Positions 1-11,213 of a DNA stretch of 64,000 nucleotides are shown piece after piece (position 1 is the stretch's first letter; the number at the start of each line of letters is the position of its first letter). The notes beneath the pieces were generated by a model that was not told the origin of the DNA, did not search any database, and worked only from the letters and a program-made list of their open reading frames with translations. The translations under genes were made by a program, and so were the position numbers. The DNA comes from Gloeopeniophorella convolvens. Taxonomy: Eukaryota; Basidiomycota; Agaricomycetes; Russulales. Location of the stretch: contig WTXD01000002.1 of NCBI GenBank assembly GCA_022496205.1, positions 682,001-746,000 of the forward strand, written 5' to 3'.

Positions 1-1156
1 AGTAAGGACTGACAGGGCGTAGAGCGCGAACGTCTGGGGTTTGGACTGAGGCGGGGGCGGGTGAGGGGGTTTAATCCACTAAACACCCTCATTAGCATCA
101 CTGGGCAAGGTTTCACGAGAACCTTACCAGGGCAGCGTAGATAGCGGAGCAAGCTGTTCCGAGAGCCAATAGAGTCTCGACGGCTCTGACTGCTACCCTC
201 TTCCTCGGGCCTTGGGTCATAAGCCGACCCTTGTCGTCCACACTGCCAACCGGCTCGTCATCTTTCGCTTCAGTGGCCTGCTTGTCCCCGAATTCATGCA
301 CCAACATGCGCATACGCTCTTCCTTTATCTCCGCATCCAAGGGGATCCCGTAATCAGGAATGTCGTTATCTGACCACGGAACTAGATCTCGTGAAGATGC
401 GCTGTTAGTCGCAGCATAGGGGTCATACTGGTTCTCGGCAAAAGTATTAGCATGATAGGATGGGTCGAAGAACGGTGCCCGGGACGCCTCTGAACGCGTA
501 TCAGTGTTGACTAGTTTGTTATCCTTCGTATACCAGCCACGCGACCAAGCTGGGAACTGTGCGATGTCAATATCAGAGCCAGGCCCGCCCTGGCGAGAGG
601 AGATGGCGTCTAGGGAATGAGGTGGTCCATACTGGGAAGGCGCAACATCCGACTGAAAAGCGATTGATGGTTGAGCATGAGCGTGAACCGGTAAGGGAGC
701 TGGGAGGGAGAAGTGCCGACTATCAGCATGCCGACGAAACGACGTGCTGTGCGACTGCGACGACCGTGTACCGCGCGACGAGACGAGTGAAGGCGGTTGC
801 AATGATGCACGACTAGCAACTGAGAAAGGGCGTGCTGAAGGAGGCGTTGAGGGGTAATCGTCGTACGCGGGGTAGGAAGTGCCGTAAGTCTGGTGGGCGA
901 AGGGTAGTGTGTGGGGATTCAAGATGTGTGCATAATCAGCGAGGTCAAGGGCCTCGATAGAGGGATCAGAAGCTTCGCGGCGCCGATGTTGGTATGCAGC
1001 AGAAGTCCAGCGATCAGTATCATCTGCGGGGGAGCGTACTGGAGTTCCGGGTGTCCGTAAAGAAGGTAAATGATCTGCAGGATCGGGCGACCATGGTCGC
1101 GGTCGAAAGCTTGAAGATGGAGGAGGGGTGTCAAGCCTATAGTTTGGAGAATACAT
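1..1156 (-). CDS. Serine/proline-rich protein with C-terminal membrane segment (partial, runs off left edge)
   Basis: I do not recognise this gene. The large exon is 128-1156, starting at an ATG at 1156. A GT-AG intron (46-127, with GCTAAT as likely branch site) joins it in frame to a second exon at 1-45 that leaves the window, so the C-terminus is missing. The first roughly 300 residues are polar and low-complexity, rich in Ser, Pro, Asp and His and without a recognisable domain. They end in a charged stretch (acidic, then Gly-Pro-Arg-Lys-Arg). A hydrophobic segment (VETLLALGTACSAIYAAL) follows, and the next exon again reads hydrophobic (FALYALSVL). The layout suggests a cytosolic disordered tail on a short membrane anchor with at least two spans. 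The existence of the gene is likely from the long open frame and clean splice; its role is unknown. Confidence 0.6.
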
Positions 1157-1390
1157 GTGTCGTTATCGTGTCGTCAAAGTGGTCATAAAGTATCGCTTGG
1201 ATGGGCAGCCGTGCTGGGAACTGAGCACTGCGCCTGTGAGTGATGGATGGGACTGCGGAGCAAAAGTCCATAAGCAGACACGTGCTTCACAGAGCGGCAC
1301 GCTGTCGCACGCTGCATAAAGTGGAACAAATGTCTTGGAAGATGCAGCCATTAGGCGATAGAAACTGCAATACAAGCTATACAGTATAAG

Positions 1391-2357
1391 TCAAGGAAGG
1401 CCTTCGAGCCATTCGATCAAGCCCCGGATTCCTTCGCCACCGGCGCTCTTTTCGCCTTCGAGGTCAAGCTTCTCTCCGACGCTTGTCCACGTTCCCACAA
1501 AGTCGATGTCTCCGCCCTCCCAATCTGTGAACTTGAATGGCTCACTCGTGGACCCGTTGGAATCCAGGCCGCCAAGTTCGGCCCTATCTTCACCCTCAGC
1601 CCCGAGTCCGTCGATGGTTACACTTCCTGTGTGCGAGAGGCGACGCTTCTCGAGTTCTCGCTCCAAGACAGCTCGTACACGGTTAATGGCGAGTTGGTCA
1701 GAAGAGGTCGCAGCGGAGGAGCTTCCTGTCTTGAGCAGATCGCACTTGTGCGCTAAGATAAGGACAGCTGGGGGGCTCTGTGACGGCGGTATGTTGACGA
1801 GAGTATGCAGAATGTGGTGTAGATGCCTAGAGGCGTACGTCTGTAAGTAGCAGAAGCAAAGAAGAACGTTGGAGCGCACTCTGCAACTACGGGGCCATTG
1901 CGGGAGATGTTGCTCGCGTCAACCACGAAAACAATCGCCTTTGCGTCAGGCAGGTGGTCTGAAAACTGTGAGCGAATCCGTGGATGACCGGGAACGTCTA
2001 CAAGAGTGAATGTTCTCTTGTTCAACGAGAAGATGGACGTGTTTGTTTGAAGGGATGCGTGGCTAGGGAGCGTTTCCTTGTACGTGAGCTGACCCTAATG
2101 TTCAGCCTTAAACGCGCCTGAGACGGGGGTATACGTACAGCTGACAAGATAGCAGTCTTGCCTGCATCTGATGCACCCGCAAGGATTACGCTGTTCCCGC
2201 GAGGCCTTGACCTGCGGCGAGCCAGATAGAGCGCGACTACTGTTACGCTCCTAAGCAAATCGTGGCCATGAATAGTGGCACACTCACCGACTAGGAGGAC
2301 AGCACCGAGCAGCGAAAGAAGAAGCAGCTTCTGGTCTGCGACTATTGGTAATTCCAT
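1391..2357 (-). CDS. SRP102: Signal recognition particle receptor subunit beta
   Basis: ER-membrane GTPase that anchors SRP receptor alpha for co-translational targeting. Four exons fit in frame: 2288-2357, 2139-2239, 1880-2094 and 1391-1826. The N-terminus is a single membrane anchor (LLLLSLLGAVLLVVVALYLA, completed across intron 1), then a basic stretch. Next come the G1 P-loop GASDAGKT, the G3 motif DVPGHPR (the His form typical of SR-beta), a VFVVDAS strand, and the G4-equivalent LAHKCDL. It ends in the acidic FTDWEGGDIDFVGTW segment and a C-terminal helix, as usual for the family. An in-frame ATG at 2423 would add 22 residues before the anchor; I prefer 2357 because it places the anchor at the N-terminus. 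It is divergent from UTP21, and the start codons are about 260 bp apart. Confidence 0.9.
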
Positions 2358-2614
2358 AGCTAATGGAGAAGGGGTCGGCCAGTCACCGTGCTCGCTTTCA
2401 AGAGCTTTCAAGCCTCGGGCCATGCGCGGCTCGCGGCCCGCTTCGGCGCTTGGAGGCTGCTTGTGGTTGTTAGGTTTAGAGGCTGTTGGGCAACAAGGAC
2501 CAACAAACCGCCCCCACGCTCCTTACGTAATGGAAAATATCTTGCTCGCTTTCGAATCCCGGGCCGGGCCCGTTCAGTGCAGTGGACTCGGACTCGGGAT
2601 CGGTTGCGGAGACC

Positions 2615-5600
2615 ATGACCATCATGGCGGATGAAGGCACTGTCGTCCCGCCCCGCAAAAAAGCTCGTTCTTCTAGCAAAGCAGCGTCGGCCAATGCTGC
2701 TAACACAACTCTAAAAGCACCTAGCCTTCAACGGTTATATGCACCTTTCCGTGCTCTCGGGCTCATAACAAATCAAGTACCGTTCGCTCTACAGCTTCGG
2801 GCATTCAAGGGATCAGCTGAAGGTCCCCGAGTACACATTCTTACGTGCCTCGGTAACTCGTGGGCTCTATGGGAGGGCGAAAAAATGACACTTCTCTTCG
2901 TCGGTGTGTACTGCAAGCCGCTACGACCTAACCTCCCTCAACGTATATGGTATTCCACAGGTTCTGAGGCACAAGAAGCAATTTCGGGGCTTGCGTTTGA
3001 TGGAGATATAATCTGGGTGTCTTCTGGCAAAAATGTCCTGAAGTATAGCAGAGGAAAGGAGGTGAGCACGATCCGAATGCTTCTGCACGTATCGTAATGA
3101 TTATTCTACAAGGTTGGCCGTATGATGAACCCCCTGGAAACTGCCCTCACCTCTCCCCTTGTCTTTGGATCCAACCTACTTACCTTGACGGAGGACGGAC
3201 GCAACTTACTCATCTGGGACACTCCTACGGAGGGTGTGTATTTCGAGAGAATATGTATGGAATGCGGCTGAGAGTTGGCGAAGCATTGCAGAGTCAAGTA
3301 CAGTTTGAACCCGGTTTCACCGCCGTTCATATCTTACATCCGGCCACCTATCTGAACAAGGTCCTGGTTGGGGGCAACGACGGAAGCTTACAGCTTTGGA
3401 ACATTCGGACCCAGTGCGTATTATCAGTACAACACCCCGCGGCAGATCTTGACGTGCCCAAGAACCTGTATCCATCGAATCCCTTTTGAAAGTCTCTCCG
3501 ACTCGACATCCGACCAGGTGGCCACTTCTGTGACTGCGCTGGCGCAGTCTCCTGCAGTCGATGTTGTCGGGGTTGGGTTCGCCTCGGGAGAGGTCGCGAT
3601 CTATGATATTCGCGCAGACGAGAAGCTGATGCGAATATTCATGCGGGAGGGCCCAGTGCGAGCCCTTGCCTTCCGGAGCGGTATGCGTTGATAGACCCTG
3701 TCCATACGCTACCATCTCATGCCCCCCAGATGGACAACATGTCCTCGCTTCCGCTTCAGAATCTGGCCACATCGGCCTTTGGGATCTCAGTGCGGGTGGA
3801 CGCCTCTTGCATACTGTGCGCGGCGCTCACGACGAGGGCATATCCGCTCTCGAGTGGGTTTCCGGCCAACCTCTGCTTGTCAGCTCTGGGGGGATAATAG
3901 CATAAAGGTCAGCGCGGCAGTTACGCCTGGAGCGCTATTTCTGACAATTTGATTCAGCAATGGCATTTCGACTCCCCGACCACGCCCCCGCGCCTCCTTA
4001 AGTTCAGGTCAGGCCATCAAACATCCCCTCATCTCGTCCGATACTATGGGGAGGATGGAAAGCAGCTTTTGACCGCGTCAAGGGATCGCAGCCTCCGCTG
4101 CACGTCTATCGTCCGTGACTCGCGATCATTTGAGCTCTCACAAGGTCACCTACTCCCTTGTGGATGTCTCTTCGTTGTAAAGACTCAAACCCTCCAGGCT
4201 CTCTGACTAAAAAAGCGACTTTGTTGTCAATACCGCTCAACTCGCTCAAGCATTCGCCCGTTACTGCGCTGTCATACTCAACGATGAGGGCCAAAGACTG
4301 GGATGACGTCCTAACAGCACATGCGGACGAGACATTCACGAGAACATGGAGCATGTTAAACAAAAGAATCGGGCAGCACACGCTTGGCGTCGCCGATACT
4401 GGTAAAGCAAGGGCCGTCGGGTCTATCAAGGTGAACACCAGCACTTTTGCAACATACTGGTACTCACAAAGTTGCAGGCTGTCTGCGTTTCTGCATGTGG
4501 AAACTTTGGTCTGGCGAGTTCCTCCACTGGAGCCATCCATATGTGGAATATGCAGTCTGGTGCCCAACGCAAGATGTTCGATATCGGACCCTGCCCAGAA
4601 GGGGTTCGTTCCAAGTACAAGAGTCCTGTGAAAAAGAGGGCCGCAGAGCGCAGCGTTACTGGTTTGGCAACGGATTCACTAAACCGTTTAGTGATCGCAA
4701 GCACTCTTGATGGTACCATCAATGTAGGTGTTTGGTATCTCGCTGTACCGCCATGGCACCTGATGGTCTCTCTTGAAGTTCTTCAATTTCCAGACGGCCA
4801 AGCTAGAGCATATCTCTGTCATGCCTGCAGCTGTTGTCTCCATAACCCTCCAGCGAGATAGTGATCTGCTGGCTGTCATATGCGATGATTTCGTTGTGCG
4901 GCTCTTAGATATTGAGACTCGAAGAACTGTCCGAGAGTTCAGTGGGTTCGGCGGACGTGTACTAGACCTCGTGAGCCCCTTCTAAACTCGGCCTCGTTCC
5001 AGCCTGACGCTATGCAGACATTCTCCCCCGATTCGCGGTGGCTAATAGCCACATCGCTCGACTCCATCATCAGAACGTTCGACATACCGTCGGGTCGTCT
5101 GATTGATGCCTTCCGGACAGCGAGTATGGCCACGAGCTTATCGTTCTCACCCACCGGCGACTTCCTGGCAACCGCCCATGTAGATAGCGTTGGCGTATAC
5201 CTTTGGTATGTTTCCGTTCTCTGCATTACATTCACATTCTGATGACGATGCCTTTGGTAGGGCAAATCGTGCCCAATACGCGGATTTCCCGTTCCGTGGA
5301 GTATCTGAAGAGGAGATTGAACGCGTCGACCTTCCTTCAATGTTGGGCACCGCTGAGGACAAAGGTTCGTTCTTTGTTTACTCCCCTTTGCTTTACCCAT
5401 GTTGATACATTCTCAGCGCTCGATCATCTATCAATACTCACAGCCCAGGACCAATCTCAGGACGTGTTCGGCTCTGCGCCTCGCCTAGACAGCGAACTTG
5501 TCACCCTCACGCTACTACCCCGGTCGAGATGGCAGACTCTTTTGAACTTGGACGTCATACAGGTCAGTTTCTTACCCCGACCGCACGATACTTAGGTGTA

Positions 5601-6191
5601 ACCCCTCTTGTGAACTAGCAAAGAAACAAACCAAAAGAGCCGCCGAAGGCTCCGGAGAAGGCGCCATTCTTTCTCCCAACGCTCCCTGGCGTTGAGACGA
5701 GATTCGCGGTCCAGGGAGAAGAGAAATCGAAGAAATCGACGAGGAGGCTTGAGAGAAGCTCTGCTAACTCGGAGAATGTCTTCCTTCAGAACTTGTCACA
5801 AGAAGCAGAAAATGGCACTTGTAGGCACTCCCACTCTTCCCGTGGCGACTGCGATTCATTATGTTCGATAGACGATACGTTCTTCGGCTATGCGAAATTT
5901 CTCTCGCCTGCTGCGATTGACCTCGAGATCCGTTCCTTAGCTTCAATCGAGGCGCTACACCTCTTCCTGAATGCCCTTTCCCAGCGTTTGAAATCCCGCC
6001 ATGACTTCGAAGCAGTGCAGACATATCTCAGCGTGCTTCTACGCATACATGGGGACATATTAGTTTTAAATCCCGAGGTACGCGTCGACCTTGAGGCCCT
6101 CTTGGTGTTGCAGCGACAAGAGAGTGGCCGTGTAGTCGACGCAATCGCATCATGTTTGGGTACCTTGGCGTTCCTCAGAGATACGCTCTAG
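2615..6191 (+). CDS. UTP21: U3 snoRNP / small-subunit processome WD40 protein Utp21 (WDR36 family)
   Basis: Component of the 90S pre-ribosome (UTP-B subcomplex), needed for 18S rRNA maturation in the nucleolus. The first ATG in frame is 2615, with another at 2624; the upstream open frame has no ATG. The N-terminus has a basic patch (RKKARSSSKAA), then the family signature YAPFRALGLITNQVPFALQ. About a dozen WD40-like repeats follow over many short exons, for example LVGGNDGSLQLWNIRTQ, VLASASESGHIGLWDLS and WLIATSLDSIIRTFDIPSGR. The C-terminal Utp21 domain opens with APFFLPTLPGVETRF near 5670 and ends in a helical region at the stop near 6191. Domain order and C-terminal motif match Utp21 rather than Utp13 or Utp12. 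I did not solve every intron. Expected length is about 880-900 residues. Confidence 0.88.
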
Positions 6192-6419
6192 ACCATCATC
6201 TATATCCTGTATAAAACTCTCCATAGTACCCACGATACTATCTACGGGAGGATCGCCATTTGCGATACCTGATCTCCGAACCCAGTGGCAGCCAGTGCTT
6301 GAGACTATCGGGAGAAGCCGAACAGCCACCGTCAGGCGTCCGCGTCTCACGTGCCGATGCGCGCCTCGCGATGATTCTGCCGCGCGCCCTTGCCACATCC
6401 CGCTCACGAGCCCCGCAAC

Positions 6420-7309
6420 ATGGACCAGTCGACGCCGCTGACCGTTGCAACGGGGACAATCGCATCATGCAAGTTCGTCTTTCTTTGTCTGCGAGGCATG
6501 CGCATCTTTGCTTACACGGCATCCTTAACAGCAATTACTGGGGCCCTGATAGCTGGCACCTACGCGTTGGCTAAGCGGAGAGGTCGGGTTGTCGCGGGAA
6601 TATACGCCGCATCAGCTGCCCTCAACTGTGGCGTTGCTGGAGTCACCTTCTTCAGTATGTCATCCATTCTCCATGTGCTGTTGCCGGCTGCTCACGTCTG
6701 TACAGGTATACGGGGGTATGCTGTCACACCTCTACTGAATCGTACATCGTCGTCAAGACACGAGGAACTGGAGGTGCCACCACAAAGCCTGACGGCAACG
6801 GACGGGCTCCTGAATGCAGCCACCACTTGGTGGACACTGAGGACACGCGGAATGGTTGATTCTGCTCTTAGCGGCGGGATCATGGGGTGTGTGCACAACC
6901 TTCGGAGGCGTACGTTCCTCCTACGTCCCATCTCACAGATGCCAACGCTAATTTTATGTGCCCAGGAGGCCCCCGAGGAGCTGCTGGTGGAATATTAGCT
7001 GGGTCAATCATCTGCACTCTAGGACAAGTGCTCTACAATGAAATCGGTGTTCAGCGCATAAAATACGTGTCACGAGGTCTCAGTGCTGCTCCGTCTCTCC
7101 CGCCCCTCACTGCTCCTGTTCTTGTCAATCCTCCGGAACCCGAGAAGCCGCTGTTTGATCGTATGATCAACGCCATCGGTCTCACAAAACTCTCCGACGA
7201 TGAATACTTAGCTCAGATGAAGAAACAGCGTGCCGCGTGCTTACGGAGGATAGCAGAGTTAGAAGCAGAGGCAGAGGCCGACAAGGACGAGGACACACAG
7301 CATTCATAG
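6420..7309 (+). CDS. Small membrane protein with Tim17-like glycine-rich segment
   Basis: I do not recognise the exact family. The ATG is at 6420. Three exons fit in frame: the first intron follows VTFF, the second has a GTACGT donor and a CCCAG acceptor and yields NLRRRGPRGAAGG. The protein is about 230 residues. It has two N-terminal hydrophobic segments (YTASLTAITGALIAGTYALA and AGIYAASAALNCGVAGVTFF). Towards the middle a GGIMGCVHNLRRRGPRGAAGGILAG stretch shows glycine spacing and an RGP-like motif reminiscent of Tim17/22/23-type membrane helices. It ends with a charged helix carrying repeated Glu-Ala. It could be a mitochondrial inner-membrane protein; that rests only on the glycine pattern. 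It lies tail-to-tail with the WDR53-like gene. Confidence 0.6.
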
Positions 7310-7362
7310 ACTTATTAGATTTGCTATATCATATACTTAATAGCTATGCACACCACAGGTCA

Positions 7363-8723
7363 TCACACAAAATCAAGACGGTATACTTCTACGATGCCTT
7401 TGCCATCCGTCGTTAAGCCTCCTATGGATATGCTGTTGCCGTGAATGGCTATCGCATTTACCTTCGCGATGATTTCCGTCTGACCTAGCGCAGTTGACTC
7501 GACCTTCCAGTTACTCGCAGTACCTCGGATGTGCACAGAATGCAGAGAAACGACGCCCAGTAAAGAACTTGTAACAATTGTCTCTGGGTTCAAGAAAGCA
7601 CTATCCGGGGACAGCATGAGTCGATCTGACCTACGGACTGCATTTAACGGAGAACCTACAGTGTGACGATCGGACCATCGGCAACTTTGCAAGAGAGGCC
7701 CATTTCTTCGCGCAGCCCTTCCCACTTTCGAGATTTCTTGATAGAGACTCTTTTGTCGCCACCCAGACCAACCCAGAGTTGACCGTCTGCGGTACCGGCA
7801 GCAACGGCTCCCGTTATTGAAACGGCTAGGCAGAGTACGAAGGGAGGTGATAACGACACTTCCGAGGTCGGTGGCGGAGAAGCTAACACCATCGTGACAG
7901 GCGAGATACAAATACCATCGAATTACTCACAAAATTGGCGTCTTGAAAGGATTGACCCTTGCCTCCAGTCAAAATGCATCAGGGTGGAGTCATATCCCCC
8001 ACTAACCACCTCCCCGGGACGGTCGGGAATGAATCTAACAGTTGCACAAATCTAAGGCTCGGATCAGCGCTCAGGCCAGGCGGAAGCACACCGAGAATTA
8101 CGCTGCTATGGTGCACTCTCATTCTCTGGACCGCCGACGTAGTCAAGTCTACCGTGCCAACAGTCCCATTGTCTGTGGTGAACGAAAGATTTTTCTGATT
8201 CTCACTGAGAGATATCTGACAGTGAGTTCTCAGAGAGGCTGGAGGGTGAGCAGGTCGACACTTGCTTCGTTGACTAGATCACTATCATCTTCGCCCACTT
8301 TGATAGACTTCAGCGCGTTCTCCGCGGTTTGTATGAGGGGATATGCACCCAGGTCGAATAATGCTACCTGGTAGCTAGCTGTTCAACGCCATTGAGGAAG
8401 AAAAGCAAGCGGCACTGACGGAGGTCCCGCACGCAACCCAGACACAGCAGTCGCCCAAGCTAGACCTCAAACCAGCGACCGATGAGACCTCTGAGCCGAG
8501 CCCACGAATTGCCTTGACAACTTTGGTGGCTGGTGGTTGATAGAAACGCAGGCTGCCATCGTCTTTTGAGCCTCAGTCGAGGTTGTGCCTCTAGAAGACA
8601 GGATCGCTCACCAGACCCAACAATCAGCGCTCCATTGTGTGTATAGAACAATGCGGAGACATGCGCAGGGGTGCGGAGGGTATACTGGATTGCAAGTTGA
8701 GGGCTACGTAGATCGGAGCTCAT
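7363..8723 (-). CDS. WD40-repeat protein, WDR53-like
   Basis: Predicted seven-bladed beta-propeller of about 340 residues. The track frame opens with a GTG at 8792, so I take the first ATG, 8723. Exons run on the minus strand through roughly 8400-8723, 8220-8370, 7930-8200, 7660-7890 and 7363-7640. Readable blades include HVSALFYTHNGALIVGSG, KVVKAIRGLGSEVSSVAGL, VALFDLGAYPLIQTAENAL, LSFTTDNGTVGTVDL and GEVVSGGYDSTLMHFDWRQG. The last two resemble the order in metazoan and plant WDR53, a possible DDB1-CUL4 substrate receptor. No WDR53 is usually described in budding yeast. The C-terminal blade ends in VNAIAIHGNSISIGG and GIVEVYRLDF. Family assignment is by eye, and another WD40 family is possible. 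Confidence 0.7.
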
Positions 8724-8889
8724 ATCACGCTTGAGCGAGGGCAACCCCGGGTCGGACGGGGCGAGGGCAACACGCCGGCGGTATCTTATCACTTTCGGCT
8801 GGCACCTGGCCTAGATCTAGTCGCTGATTACTTCTAATCACGGGCTATAGGTTAAAGACGAAACCCAAGCCTTGCTCCCGACGTCCACC

Positions 8890-11101
8890 ATGCCAGTCAA
8901 CGCATCCACCAAACTTGCACCAACATCACTAGAAGATCTTAAGGCTCTCTTAGCTAACGACATCAAAATCAAGGTCGCAGGTTGCACATTCCACCCGTTC
9001 TCCTATTGATTCGTCCGACCTCATTGTATTGACTCCATAGGATTTGACGGTGCGACTGAGCGCCCGATAAACGCTTGGTTGTGCGTGCTGATTCTGAATA
9101 GTGGATGGGGTCTTGCGTGGAAAGTTCATGGTGCGCCTGATTGGCGAATGTATGCCTTATTCGCGAAGCTTATTGCTTTGCCCAACTTAGTCGAAGGAGA
9201 AGTTCCTGAGTGCCGCTTCTTCTGACGGCTTCGGATTCTGCAGTGTAATCTTGTACGTGGTCACCATTGAGGAGTACTACCTTGTGCTAGTGGGCTGACG
9301 ACTATTAGCGGCTGGGACTTGCACGATGCGGTGTATTCGAGAGAGCTTCTTATCTCCAACATGGCCAATGGCTACCGCGATCTAATCGCTTCGATCGACC
9401 TGTCGACGTACCGCAGAATCCCCTGGGAGAACAACGTACCTTTCTTCCTGGTGTCTTTTCTTGACCCAGACACGAAGGAACCTATCAGCGTCTGCCCGCG
9501 TGGCGTCCTGAAGAGGATCACAGGCAAGGCGGAGCAACTTGGCTTGCAATGCTTCGCAGGAGTGGAGTTTGAGGTGCGTCCCAACCGGGCGTCCGATGGT
9601 ACAGGACTGACCTGGTGTAGTACTTCCAATTCCAAGGTAATTCAACGAGCGAACGCCAGTGCGGCTGTAGCTGAGCCCTCGCAGAGACGCCGTACAGCGT
9701 TGCCGAGAAGAAGTTCCACGGCTTACAACCACTTACTCCTGGAAGTGAGTTTCCTGTGACGCGCTCAGAGATGGATTTGCGCTGACAGCCTCCCAAACAG
9801 TGCACGGCTACTCTATGCTCCGCACACAGCTGAACAACGAGTATTTCCACGACATATTCGACGAAGCGGATAAATTCGAAGTCGACGTCGAGGGTCACCG
9901 TGAGTACTTGCTCATTCACCTATTCCTCTAAACTAAACCTCGACCAGACACGGAGACTGGTCCAGGAGTGTTTGAGACGGCACTGGCATATACCACGGCC
10001 CCCCGCATAGCTGACAATGCACTTCTTTTCAAGTATATCGTAAAGAGCTTGGGAATGAAGCACGGGATTATGCCAAGCTTTATGGCGAAGCCTTGGGGCA
10101 ACGTGTGTTCACTCTTGCCCTGCCCTGTACAGCTCTGATACCCCCCCTCCCCCCTCCCTCTTTCAGCTGCCTGGGTGCAGCGGGTCCGTATTGGCATTGC
10201 GTATCAACTCGTCAATCATGAACTCGCACCCACAGACACATCCACGTATCTCTCCGCGATAGCGATGGAAACAATATCTTTGCAGTTAAGCCCGAGGAGC
10301 TGCAGAAAGGTCGTGATGGAGCTGCCTATGATGAACTCAAGTACATCAGTCAGACAGCCGAATACTTCCTCGCTGGCGTGTTAGATGGTCTGACTGATGG
10401 TGGGTCAATCTTGCCTTGCCCTTCCGGCGTGCGCTAACATGTTTCAGTCATGCCAACGGCAAGCATTGTCCTTCAAATCCGCCACAACCGAAATTGACCG
10501 AATTGTCAGCTCGTCCCTACCATCAACGGCTACAAACGCCTTGCCGGTGGTGAAGCATTTTGGGCTCCAAATGCAGTAACGTATGGGTATGATTCGCGCG
10601 CAGCGTCAGTTCGTGTCCTATCGCCGCCCTCGGTTCCGCCCTCAGCTACACGGTTTGAGATACGCGTCACCGGCGCCGATGTGAACCCCTTCTTTGCGCT
10701 CAGCGCGATCTTCGGCCTAGGTATCAGAGGCATCGAGAAGAAGCTATCGTTGCCTGTCGCCCCGATCTCTCATTTCAGCGTCGAAGACAAGAAAACAGGG
10801 AAGGTTCGTGCATATACTCACTCTCCCCGGAACCTGTCACAGATGTTATGAGGGATGGCAGATCACCATGCTGCCGCAATCTTTGGAAGCGGCGACTCGA
10901 AGGATGGTGCAGCCGGGCAGTCTTGCACGCAAAGTGTTTGGTGATGACTTCGTGGATCATTTCGGTGGTACCCGTGAACACGAGATCAAGCTTTGGAACG
11001 AGGCAGTCACTACTTGGGAGGGTGAGCATTCTTCAACTGACACCATTAGCGTTGAGATAACTGATTCACATCCAGTTGAGCGCTACCTCGAGTTGGCGTA
11101 G
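8890..11101 (+). CDS. Type I glutamine synthetase-like enzyme (glutamate-amine ligase)
   Basis: ATP-dependent ligase of the GSI fold. It is bacterial-type rather than the eukaryotic GSII that makes bulk glutamine, and related fungal enzymes may use polyamines or other amines. ATG 8890 (CACC-ATG-CC context) starts a protein of about 480 residues over roughly ten exons. The GS N-domain includes IPWENNVPFFLVSFLDPDT. The catalytic core shows AGVEFEYFQF (metal-binding Glu pair), GPGVFETALAY, GCSGHIHVSL (ATP/metal His), GYKRLAGGEAFWAP (Glu flap and substrate Arg) and RFEIRVTGADVNPFFALSA. All key acidic, His and Arg positions of the active site appear intact. One tiny 16-nt exon (TACTTCCAATTCCAAG) sits near 9620. 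The intron before LPGCSGHIH carries a long C/T tract. No cluster partner suggests its substrate. Confidence 0.85.
10139..10166 (+). repeat. C-rich polypyrimidine tract in a GS intron
   Basis: An almost pure C/T run (gataccccccctcccccctc then cctctttcag) leads directly into the 3' splice site of the intron before the GCSGHIH exon. The reverse strand is G-rich with several runs of three or more G. This is a simple-sequence tract, not a gene. Confidence 0.7.
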
Positions 11102-11213
11102 AAGCTTTGCAGGACCGAAACGGACGAAAAGTTCGATGATAGCGTACATATATTCTTACGAGCTCATCATAAAGCACGCTCTTCCAAGCATATACGGGGT
11201 TTCACAATCTAGT

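Noticed and set aside
2551..2560. TTCGAATCCC resembling a tRNA B box
   Set aside because: The flanking 5-nt arms do not pair and no A box or acceptor stem is seen upstream; it lies in the SRP102/UTP21 promoter.
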